Source: Verrucomicrobiota bacterium
GTDB lineage: Bacteria > Verrucomicrobiota > Verrucomicrobiia > Opitutales > Opitutaceae
DNA: 46,229 nucleotides
Assembly (NCBI GenBank): GCA_003641745.1
Contig: QNAI01000012.1
Span: forward strand, 1-46,229
Direction: 5' to 3'
Shown here piece by piece: positions 1 to 7,148 of the stretch; the stretch's first letter is position 1, and each line of letters opens with the position of its first letter. A program made the position numbers and the translations under genes. The notes under the pieces are model-generated. The model was not told where the DNA came from, made no database searches, and saw nothing but the letters and a program-made list of their open reading frames with translations.

Positions 1-157
1 ACTAGTCCGGCTTCCCTTGGCCGTTTGTCACCTCTCCCGGCCGATCGTCACCGTTAGTTGGCGTTTTCTCCGGTCTGCCTTGGCGTCGGCGTGGAAGCAT
101 GGTTGAATGGGCTCGTTGATTCCGGTTTCTGACCCATCAGGAGAACGGGGCTTTGCC

Positions 158-3100
158 ATGCGTATACAATTATTGATCCGGCAGTTTTCAATCAGTCAAA
201 GATTCTTGCGGTGGACGGGGTTGTTCGCCCTGTCTGCGGCGATCTCGTTGCAGGCAGCGCGGGTTGATCCGGATTTCCGCCCGGTTTTCGGATATGGATT
301 CGGTGGCGATGATTTCAACCGTTTCGAAGCGGTCATGCCGGATGGGCGATTGGTCCTGAATAACGGATACGAACGCTGGTTCGTGGATGGTTCATTGGAT
401 CCCTCTTACGATCCTCCCAACGACGGGCGTCGAACCCTGCGAGTCCTTCACACCGGCCAACTGGTCGCTCACTATCGCACTGGTGACACCATGCATCCAT
501 GCAAGGAAGACCCTTTGATGGAATGTGGCCCCTTTGAGGAGAGCCGTGAGCTTGTGTGGCTCGATTCATCGGGTCGGAAGACGGATGTGGGTTTCGATTT
601 GGGTCCGGACGGGTCTTCTTTGTCCAGCGGCGAGTTCTATCCTTACGTGAACGGGCAACACCTGTTGTACGGAGCGTTTGAGTCGGTCAACGGCATAACG
701 CGATCCCGGCTGGCCCGTATTAATGGCGACGGCTCCGTGGATACGTCCTTTGACGCGGGCTTTCTCTCCAATAAGGTAAGAGGGATCTGGCCGCAGGCCG
801 ACGGGAAAATTCTCGTCTGGGGCAATTTCATCGAGTTTGGGGGCCAGAGCCTGCCGGGCCTGGTCCGGTTGAAATCCGATGGAACCATCGATAGCACTTT
901 CACGCCCGATTCTCCGAGCGGCGGAGGGCCTGTGGCCGAGGATTCGGAAGGTCGAATCCTGAGGGCGTTTCCAGGCGCCATCTACAGTTCGGATGCCAAC
1001 GGAACGAATTTGGAATTGCTGGTCGAGTATGAGGATTCCGGTCGAATGGAAGTAAAGGGATTCCTTCCGGTGGAGGACGGTGCGTTCCTGGTCTGGGGCG
1101 ACTTCATCAGGATCGGCGGAGTCGACCGTCCGTTCCTGGCGCGGGTCAACACCGACGGATCGGTTGACACCGGGTTCAACGCGAACGCGGTGCTCGCCTC
1201 AGGTCCCCGTCCATCCGGGGGGTATCTCCGGAGGATCCATCGCATGGACGACGGCCGCCTCGTCCCCTTTGTAACAGGATTGTGGCGTCTGATGCCCGAT
1301 GGATCGGTCGATTCTTCCCTGCAGCCCGAAAACCTATCGGCGGCGTCGATTGAGGCGATTGCTGTCCAGGCGGACGGTCAAATGGTCGTCGCCGGGCTGT
1401 TCACTCAAGCCAACGGATTGATCCGGTCCGGCCTCGTTCGCTTGAATTCCTCGGGTGTGGTTGACCCCATGTTTGATCCGGGCAACCAGGTGGTTGCCAA
1501 TGAGATCTCTTCGATTGCGGTCGGTCCGGATGATGCCGTCTGGGTTGGGGGCGGCCCCGCCGAGTTACCGACCAATCGGCGTGCCCGCCTTGTTCGTCAC
1601 CAACCCGATGGCGCGATCGATCCCGATCTACATCTTGAATTTGATGAAAAAAGCGTGGTCCGGACTGTCGCCGTGGATTCCCTGGGGCGTGTATATTTTG
1701 GAGGACGATTCAGGACGGTCAACGGCCATGCTCGAAACGGGCTGGCCCGATTGAACGCTGATCATACCGTCGACCCACTGTTTGCCGACGGGATCGCGTT
1801 GACCGGTCTCGAGGTCGAAGTGACTCACCTGGAGATCCTGGACGATGGCGGTCTGCTGGTGGCCGGCGCATTTGACGCGTGGCAGGGTGTTCGTCGCTGG
1901 GGCCTGTTCAAGCTCAACGCGGATGGAGAACTCAATACCGACTTCGTGCCAAATGAGGCACTTGCCGGATTGCGGGTGGCGGCTGCCGCCGCGCATGAGG
2001 ATGGCTCGGTGGGTGTGGCGTCGTTGAACGGTGACTACAATCCGGTGAGTGCGATTCACCTGCTCGATCCCCTCGGGCATGAAGTGGCGTTGAAAAAGCC
2101 GTCCCTGGCGGACCATGCCGACATTCTGGATGTGGTGGTGCTTCCTGGAGGTGTAACCATCTTCAGTGTCGTCCCAACCTCGGACGGGGTCTACGATCCC
2201 GACCGGAATTATCCTCCGTTCCTGCTGGCTCTGGCCTCGGACGGTGAGCCGGGAAACAGGTTCATACCGGAATTCGATTCGAACGCGGTCAAAGCGATGG
2301 CCGCTTTATCCGACGGCTCGATCGTGCTGGCCGGTGACTTCGACGGCGTGGATGGGATGGACTTTGCCAACCTGATGCGGGTGGTCGGTCTCGACCAGGC
2401 TCCCGGTCCACGGATGGCGAATATTTCGACGCGAGGGTTTGTCTCGGACGGAGATCGTCAATTGATCGCCGGGTTTGTGGTGGAAGGAACGGAACCTCAA
2501 CGCGTCCTGATCCGCGGGGTCGGGCCGACGCTCGAGGACTTTGGAATTGAGCATGCATTGGCGCATCCCGTGCTTGAGCTTCGGTCCAGCTCAAACGCTG
2601 AGCCGATTGCGGTATCGTATCCGGGTGACTGGTGGATCGGTGATCGCTATAACGCACCCAAACCAAAATCCCGGGTAATCGATATGTTCAATCGGGTCGG
2701 TGCTTTCGACCTGACCGGCAGTGCACCCAGCGGGCCGGGTCACCCCATCTCGACCTACGATGCGGTGGTGATGGTGGACCTCGATCCCGGCGCTTATACA
2801 GTAAAGCTTTCGGGTGAAAACTCGGCCATCGGTCTGGTCGAGGTCTTCAATGCCACGGGAGTGGAGGCGGACCGTCGAATCACCAATCTCTCGACCCGTG
2901 GCTGGATCGGTCTCGACAACGAACGATTGATTGGGGGATTCGTGGTCGACCGGGGACCCAAGCGCGTGCTGGTGAGGGCCGTGGGTCCGAGTCTCGAGGG
3001 ATTCGGGGTGACCGGCTTCCTTGAGGATCCCCAGATCCGGATCATCCAGACGGATACGGTCGAGGAGGTTGATGCCAACGACAACTGGGAGGACACCGGC

Positions 3101-3283
3101 GCAGGCACCGCCATCACGGAGGCAACGCAGATTGTTGGTGCTTTTCACTTCGATACCGGCAGCCTGGATTCGGCTTTGATTCTGGATCTGGAGCCCGGCA
3201 ATTATACAGCGATCGTTTCAGGAGTAGGCGGCACGACCGGCATCGCCCTGGTCGAGGTCTATGAGCTCCCGGATGAGCTGTAA
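158..3283 (+). CDS. Secreted delta-60 repeat protein with duplicated C-terminal domain
   Basis: This is a large exported protein of about 1041 residues. The start at 158 is preferred over an upstream ATG at 107 because it follows AGGAG (139-143) and opens directly into a signal peptide with a long basic n-region, ending near the LQAA residues. Residues of about 35-745 consist of repeated units of roughly 50-60 residues with the pattern DGSVDxxF...DGKIL..G.F...G....LARLNxDG, typical of the delta-60 repeat (a beta-propeller-like family). The C-terminus contains two copies of a domain of about 135 residues (from about 751 and 905), each beginning ISTRG or LSTRG, containing RVLIRGVGP or RVLVRAVGP, and ending GLVEVF or ALVEVY. 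These are probably surface or periplasmic beta domains. No catalytic motif is visible and the substrate is unknown. Confidence 0.85.
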   Translation: MRIQLLIRQFSISQRFLRWTGLFALSAAISLQAARVDPDFRPVFGYGFGGDDFNRFEAVMPDGRLVLNNGYERWFVDGSLDPSYDPPNDGRRTLRVLHTGQLVAHYRTGDTMHPCKEDPLMECGPFEESRELVWLDSSGRKTDVGFDLGPDGSSLSSGEFYPYVNGQHLLYGAFESVNGITRSRLARINGDGSVDTSFDAGFLSNKVRGIWPQADGKILVWGNFIEFGGQSLPGLVRLKSDGTIDSTFTPDSPSGGGPVAEDSEGRILRAFPGAIYSSDANGTNLELLVEYEDSGRMEVKGFLPVEDGAFLVWGDFIRIGGVDRPFLARVNTDGSVDTGFNANAVLASGPRPSGGYLRRIHRMDDGRLVPFVTGLWRLMPDGSVDSSLQPENLSAASIEAIAVQADGQMVVAGLFTQANGLIRSGLVRLNSSGVVDPMFDPGNQVVANEISSIAVGPDDAVWVGGGPAELPTNRRARLVRHQPDGAIDPDLHLEFDEKSVVRTVAVDSLGRVYFGGRFRTVNGHARNGLARLNADHTVDPLFADGIALTGLEVEVTHLEILDDGGLLVAGAFDAWQGVRRWGLFKLNADGELNTDFVPNEALAGLRVAAAAAHEDGSVGVASLNGDYNPVSAIHLLDPLGHEVALKKPSLADHADILDVVVLPGGVTIFSVVPTSDGVYDPDRNYPPFLLALASDGEPGNRFIPEFDSNAVKAMAALSDGSIVLAGDFDGVDGMDFANLMRVVGLDQAPGPRMANISTRGFVSDGDRQLIAGFVVEGTEPQRVLIRGVGPTLEDFGIEHALAHPVLELRSSSNAEPIAVSYPGDWWIGDRYNAPKPKSRVIDMFNRVGAFDLTGSAPSGPGHPISTYDAVVMVDLDPGAYTVKLSGENSAIGLVEVFNATGVEADRRITNLSTRGWIGLDNERLIGGFVVDRGPKRVLVRAVGPSLEGFGVTGFLEDPQIRIIQTDTVEEVDANDNWEDTGAGTAITEATQIVGAFHFDTGSLDSALILDLEPGNYTAIVSGVGGTTGIALVEVYELPDEL

Positions 3284-3314
3284 CCGAAGGGGTTCTATAT
3301 TGCTGAGGAATTTA

Positions 3315-3720
3315 TCTCACGGAGACACGGAGACACGGAGTTTTTTGGACAGAATTGACTGGAACCTGAACAGGAGGACACGGAGTGAGCGGAGGGGTCG
3401 GGATGAGTGTTTCTTTGGCTCTGGTTGTCTGTTGGAATAGGGGATTTTTGAACAGAAGGACGCGAAGGTAGCGAAGGGGTTTTCCCCTCGGAAAATTGTC
3501 TCACGGAGGCACGGAGTTCTTTGGACGGGATTAACAGGATTTACTGGATTGGGTTTGAATTGAACCACAGAGCACAGAGTTGAATCAGGGAAGTATGATG
3601 CCTTCTCTCCTCATCCCCGTCCTGTAGATACTGAAAATCCTGTCCAAAATTCAGGAATCTCCTGTCTTTGCTTGTCCCGGCGTGGCCCTGCGCGGCGAAG
3701 CGGGATGCCTCCGTGAGAGA
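3315..3720. repeat. Gene-less block of CACGGAG-type repeats (3284-3808 gap)
   Basis: The 525-base gap between the delta-60 gene and the Nudix gene contains no convincing gene. It holds TCTCACGGAGACACGGAG at 3315-3340 (tandem GACACGGA units), a GAACAGAAGGACGCGAAGG segment near 3450-3475, a second TCTCACGGAGGCACGGAG at 3499-3516 followed by a GGATTAACAGGATTTACTGG unit, and an inverted GCCTCCGTGAGAGA at 3707-3720. These words match the ends of the GxxExxY cassette at 12.75-13.19 kb. The block reads as decayed or gene-less copies of the same dispersed repeat. Confidence 0.65.
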
Positions 3721-3774
3721 CACCTCCTGCAGATCTCTTTCCCGGGCTCTTGTCATCATGCTTGCCCTCCGGGA

Positions 3775-3802
3775 TTGGCAACGGCGTTGCATATGCTATA
3801 GA
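3775..3802 (+). promoter_or_regulatory. Possible sigma70-type promoter for the Nudix gene
   Basis: TTGGCA (3775-3780) and TATAGA (3797-3802) are separated by 16 bases. The predicted transcription start falls on or next to the GTG codon at 3809, which would make the message leaderless. This is inferred from sequence only. Confidence 0.3.
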
Positions 3803-3808
3803 GGAGGG

Positions 3809-4354
3809 GTGTCGGACTCGGATGCCATCAGTTTTTTGGATGCAGCCGTCCTGGTTCCCGTCTTCCGGGATCCGGCCGGCGAATTGCGCCTGGTGATGAT
3901 CCGGCGGACGGCGCGCGGTCTTCACGGTGGGCAATTGGCGTTTCCGGGTGGGCGTCCCGAACCTGAGGATGACGGGTCCATGCTCGAGACAGCGATTCGC
4001 GAAACCGGGGAGGAAATCGGTCTTGAACGCGACCGGATTCGAATTCTTGGAGAGTTGCCCCGGGTGGACACGATATCCACCTCCTTTCGGATTCATCCAT
4101 TTCTCTCGGAAATTGATCATCCGGGTGAATGGCGGAAGGAACCGGCAGAGGTCGATGAGGTGCTCGAACTGGCGGTCGACGCCATGTTGCATCCGGATGC
4201 CGTTCAGCTCGGATCGGTGAACGCACCGAACTGGACCGAACCCAGGCGGATCGCCTATTTCCGGGTGGGGGAGGACAAACTCTGGGGCGCCAGTTTTCGG
4301 ATACTCCGGCCGCTCCTGACGCGACTGGCGGCGGGGGAGTGGGCGATTTCGTAG
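3809..4354 (+). CDS. Nudix hydrolase, CoA pyrophosphatase-like
   Basis: A protein of about 181 residues hydrolysing a nucleoside diphosphate linked to another moiety. The family resemblance is to the CoA/acyl-CoA pyrophosphatases (NudL type). The signature is the segment GGQLAFPGGRPEP followed by the Nudix box G-x5-E-x7-RETGEEIGL, with the metal-binding glutamates in RETGEE. The reading frame is open upstream to 3668, but that part lies in repeat-derived DNA and looks non-coding. GTG at 3809 gives the usual family length, although GAGGAGG (3801-3807) is too close to act as a normal ribosome site. ATG at 3758 is the alternative. The substrate is inferred from family resemblance only. Confidence 0.8.
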   Translation: MSDSDAISFLDAAVLVPVFRDPAGELRLVMIRRTARGLHGGQLAFPGGRPEPEDDGSMLETAIRETGEEIGLERDRIRILGELPRVDTISTSFRIHPFLSEIDHPGEWRKEPAEVDEVLELAVDAMLHPDAVQLGSVNAPNWTEPRRIAYFRVGEDKLWGASFRILRPLLTRLAAGEWAIS

Positions 4355-4385
4355 GTGTCCATCACGAACGAAGGTGATCGGTAAG

Positions 4386-4443
4386 GCAGGAGGGACTTTA
4401 CGCCTCGATCCAACCCGCCTTCGAGGGATAAACCCTCTCCTAC
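4386..4443. repeat. Imperfect inverted repeat after the Nudix gene
   Basis: The arms at 4386-4408 and 4420-4443 pair imperfectly (GCAGGAGGG... with ...CCCTCTCCTAC) around an 11-base loop, 30 bases beyond the Nudix stop codon. It may be a terminator-like hairpin or a dispersed palindromic repeat. There is no T-run. Confidence 0.45.
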
Positions 4444-4530
4444 ACAATCCATCAGATCATACCTGACCGTTCGGTTGACACAGAAGTTGAAAACGCGGGT
4501 TGCACCTTGGGGGGTGCTTCTCCATGAGTG

Positions 4531-4959
4531 ATGTCCATGGCCAATCTTGCTCGAATTATCTTTGGTACGATTATCGGTTTGTTTTCAATGCTCTATCTGA
4601 CCGGCTGTGGTGGGGGCGAAACACCGGACGATATGGTCGAACTGAGGGGACTGGTGACTTTCCGGGAGAAGGTTTCGTTACCGGCGACGGCACGACTTGA
4701 GATCGAGTTGAGGGACGTCACCGAGGCGGACGCGGCAGCGGAAATACTCGGGCGCACCGTGGTCGAGAATACCGGCCAGATTCCCATCGGGTATGTGATC
4801 ACCTTCAATGCCACCAAATTCGAGCAGGGCCACATCTATGCCGTTAATGCCGCGATCATGGATGGCAGCCGGATGCTCTTCACCACGGATGAGGTCTATC
4901 CGGCCGATCTCGAGAACCTGACCGGCTTGCTTGAGATCGTGCTGATCAAGGTGAATTGA
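4531..4959 (+). CDS. YbaY/YscW-family lipoprotein
   Basis: A 142-residue predicted lipoprotein. A hydrophobic signal sequence ends in the lipobox LTGC, with the acylated cysteine at residue 26 for the ATG at 4531 (GTG at 4528 and ATG at 4537 are alternatives). The mature part has the pattern seen in the YbaY / type III secretion pilotin-like family: a VTFREKVSLP strand, then ARLEIELRDVTEAD, then IPIGYVITFNATKF. In this family the domain is a small beta-sandwich at the outer membrane. No secretion genes are nearby, so a general envelope role is more likely than a pilotin role. Confidence 0.72.
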   Translation: MSMANLARIIFGTIIGLFSMLYLTGCGGGETPDDMVELRGLVTFREKVSLPATARLEIELRDVTEADAAAEILGRTVVENTGQIPIGYVITFNATKFEQGHIYAVNAAIMDGSRMLFTTDEVYPADLENLTGLLEIVLIKVN

Positions 4960-4982
4960 GGCAGGGATCCAGCCACCTTGGA

Positions 4983-5228
4983 ATGAAGACCTCCCGGTAC
5001 TTCGATCATACAAGAATGCGACCTGATCGAGCCGATATTCGAGACGATTGAATCCGAGCCGCGATTGATCACCCGATTGAAGAAGAAATCCAATCGGATG
5101 ATCGAATCAGGAGATGGACATTCGTGAAAGAAAGAGGAAGGTACCTGAGGGTCATCCTTCTGAGTGACGAGGAAACGGTCCACAATGCCTTTTTCGACCG
5201 CCGATTCAAACCGAAGGTAGAGCGATGA
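4983..5228 (+). pseudogene. Interrupted DUF4258-like (toxin-like) gene
   Basis: Reading from ATG 4983 gives an 81-residue protein beginning MKTSRYFDHTRMRPDRADIR and ending ETVHNAFFDRRFKPKVER, broken by one TGA at 5049-5051 (codon 23). The next codons continue in the same frame without any further stop. In related small proteins, as I recall them, a tryptophan follows the acidic pair here, so TGG to TGA is the simplest explanation. The rest resembles small DUF4258-like proteins commonly encoded just before DUF2283 genes. The stop codon overlaps the downstream start (ATGA at 5225-5228), as in a translationally coupled pair. A sequencing error cannot be excluded. Confidence 0.65.
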
Positions 5229-5431
5229 AGATCAACTATTTCGAAGATACAGACACGGCGCTGATCAAATTCACCGATCGACCGGTGAAGGAAACCCGTG
5301 AGGTCACGGAAAACGTCTACTTGGATCTGGACTCCGACGGCAACCTGGTGGCGATGACCATCGAACACGCTGGTGAGAAAGCGAACATCCTCGATTTCGC
5401 ATTTGAGCGTCTCCCGAAAGCCAGTGCGTGA
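5225..5431 (+). CDS. DUF2283 family protein
   Basis: A 68-residue protein whose sequence (MKINYFEDTDTALIKF..., then VYLDLDSDGNLVAMTIEHA near residues 36-55) is a clear DUF2283 match. These small proteins usually lie directly after a DUF4258-type gene and have been suggested to behave like the second partner of a toxin-antitoxin-style pair. Its start overlaps the stop of the interrupted upstream frame by ATGA. The gene itself is intact, so if the pair is toxin-antitoxin-like, the antitoxin-like half is retained while the partner is broken. No biochemical function is established from sequence. Confidence 0.8.
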   Translation: MKINYFEDTDTALIKFTDRPVKETREVTENVYLDLDSDGNLVAMTIEHAGEKANILDFAFERLPKASA

Positions 5432-5456
5432 TTCGTCAGGCTGAGACTACAGGACA

Positions 5457-5589
5457 CTAGTGGATGTCCCAATGAGTTCTTCGCGCCGGTGAGCGGCGCG
5501 CCAGGGACGACGCGCCCTACCAAATGGCCAGCCGTTTCGAAGGCTCTAAAATCGATGGATCAGAAAAAACTTCCTGGGACATCCGCTAG
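5457..5589. repeat. MITE-like element bounded by 15-bp inverted repeats
   Basis: CTAGTGGATGTCCCA (5457-5471) is repeated inverted as TGGGACATCCGCTAG (5575-5589) with 14 of 15 matches. The inner part includes a GC-rich GCGCGCCAGGGACGACGCGC segment. The right arm covers the ffh stop codon. No gene is present inside. The left end resembles the repeat head at 46120. Confidence 0.55.
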
Positions 5590-6929
5590 AACTTCGGCAT
5601 TCCGCCGCTGGCGCCCATTCCGCCCATCTGGCGCATCATCTTCTTCATACCGCCACCCTTCATCTTCTTCATCATCTTGCGCATCTGGGTGAACTGCTTG
5701 ATGAGTGAATTGACGTCGCTGACCTTGGTGCCGGAACCCTTGGCGATGCGCAGGCGGCGGCTGCCGTTCATGATATTCGGATTGCGGCGTTCGTAGAGGG
5801 TCATCGACTGGACGATTGCCTCGGCTTTCTGCATCTTGCCCTCGGCGTCGTCGCCGATCTTCATGCCGCTCATGCCGGGGAGCATGCCCATGATGCCTTC
5901 GAGCGGTCCCATCTTCTTGAGCTGTTTCATCTGCCCGAGGAAATCCTCAAAGTTGAAGTCGGCCTTGCGGAGCTTTTCCGCCATCTGCTGCGCCTCGTCC
6001 TGGTCGATGGATTCCTGCGCCTTCTCGACCAGTGATACCACGTCGCCCATGCCGAGGATGCGCGAGGCCATCCGCTCCGGGTAAAACACCTCGAGATCGG
6101 CCGTTTTTTCACCGGTGCCCAGGAATTTTATCGGACAGCCGGTGACCTCCTTCATCGAAAGAGCCGCGCCGCCGCGTGCATCGCCGTCCATCTTGGTCAG
6201 GATCAGGCCGGTCAGCGAAACCGCCTCATTGAAAGCCTTGGCCACGTTGACCGCCTCCTGTCCGAGTGCGCCGTCGGCGACCAGCAGGACCTCATCCGGC
6301 TTCACCCGATCGCGCAGATCCACGATCTCCTGGATCAGATTCTCGTCGATCTGGATCCGTCCGGCAGTATCGAAAATAATCGCGTTGGCGTCGGACTTGG
6401 CGGCCGCTTTTTCCGCGGCTGCCGCGATGGCCGGCACATTCCGACTTTCCCGGTCCCCGTAAAACTCAAATGATTCCTGCCGGGCCAGGATCTCCAACTG
6501 GTCGATCGCCGCCGGCCGGTAAATATCGCAGGCGACGAGCAGGGGCTTGTAGGCCGCCTTGCGCAGGTGCAGACCGAGTTTGGCCGCCGTGGTGGTCTTG
6601 CCGCCGCCCTGGAGCCCGACCAGCATGATTTTCAGGGGTCGTTTGGAGGAGAGGGCGGTCGTTCCCTCGCCCAGCAGACTGACCAGTTCGTCATTGATGA
6701 CCTTGACGATCTGCTGACCCGGGGTGATCGAACGGGTCACTTCCTGTCCGAGGCACTTCTCCTTCACCCGGTCGACGAATTCGCGCGCAACCCGGAAGTG
6801 AACATCGGCGGAAAGCAGGGCCGTGCGGACCTCTTTCAGGGCATCGGTGATATTGTCCTCCGTCAGCTTGCCGACGCCTCGGATATTGCGGACGGCCTTG
6901 CTGAGCCTTTCGGTGAGAGTCTCGAACAT
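5586..6929 (-). CDS. ffh: Signal recognition particle protein Ffh
   Basis: A 447-residue GTPase of the signal recognition particle, which binds 4.5S RNA and signal sequences of nascent inner-membrane and exported proteins and docks with FtsY. The order is an N helical bundle (about 1-90), the G domain with P-loop GLQGGGKT (105-112), a DTAGR motif and [10 protein letters not shown], then the M domain (about 300-447) ending in a methionine/lysine/glycine-rich tail. Length and motifs are standard. The start is an ATG. Its 3' end is embedded in an inverted-repeat element, and it stands alone on the minus strand. Confidence 0.97.
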   Translation of the reverse strand: MFETLTERLSKAVRNIRGVGKLTEDNITDALKEVRTALLSADVHFRVAREFVDRVKEKCLGQEVTRSITPGQQIVKVINDELVSLLGEGTTALSSKRPLKIMLVGLQGGGKTTTAAKLGLHLRKAAYKPLLVACDIYRPAAIDQLEILARQESFEFYGDRESRNVPAIAAAAEKAAAKSDANAIIFDTAGRIQIDENLIQEIVDLRDRVKPDEVLLVADGALGQEAVNVAKAFNEAVSLTGLILTKMDGDARGGAALSMKEVTGCPIKFLGTGEKTADLEVFYPERMASRILGMGDVVSLVEKAQESIDQDEAQQMAEKLRKADFNFEDFLGQMKQLKKMGPLEGIMGMLPGMSGMKIGDDAEGKMQKAEAIVQSMTLYERRNPNIMNGSRRLRIAKGSGTKVSDVNSLIKQFTQMRKMMKKMKGGGMKKMMRQMGGMGASGGMPKF

Positions 6930-6970
6930 AAGGGGTGATTGAATTGCGGACCGGGCGAAGGCCGAGCTAA

Positions 6971-7025
6971 GCGGTCAAAGCACATATCTCGCATTGGCAT
7001 GCAAGATAATGAGCAATGACCCCCC
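6971..7025. repeat. GGGGTCA-type hairpin repeat, copy A1
   Basis: A palindromic unit whose outer arms are GGTCA and TGACC. The inner arms around a TGGC loop are ATCTCGCAT and ATGCAAGAT (one mismatch). Slightly degenerate at its left edge (GCGGTCA). It lies upstream of ffh and is followed closely by copy A2. Confidence 0.75.
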
Positions 7026-7041
7026 GTTCGGACCGGGTTAA

Positions 7042-7094
7042 GGGGTCAAAGCACATATCTCGCATTGGCATGCAGGATAATGAGCAATGACCCC
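7042..7094. repeat. GGGGTCA-type hairpin repeat, copy A2
   Basis: Near-identical to copy A1 and in the same orientation. The arms are GGGGTCA and TGACCCC, the inner stem surrounds GCATTGGCATGC, and the right flank GAGCAATGACCCCCC is shared with copies A1 and A3. It lies 54 bases upstream of the membrane protein gene at 7149. Confidence 0.8.
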
Positions 7095-7148
7095 CCTTTC
7101 GGGATGTGATCTTGCGGGGGAGGGGCTCTTGGTGCATTTCGAGTTCAG

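Noticed and set aside
1-157. An imperfect repeat GGCCGTTTGTCACC / GGCCGATCGTCACC near the window start
   Set aside because: Too short and diverged to support a feature; the region may be the end of something outside the window.
3611-4447. A 278-codon minus-strand frame opposite the Nudix gene
   Set aside because: The plus-strand gene has a full Nudix box, and the minus frame shows arginine/proline-rich nonsense typical of a shadow frame.
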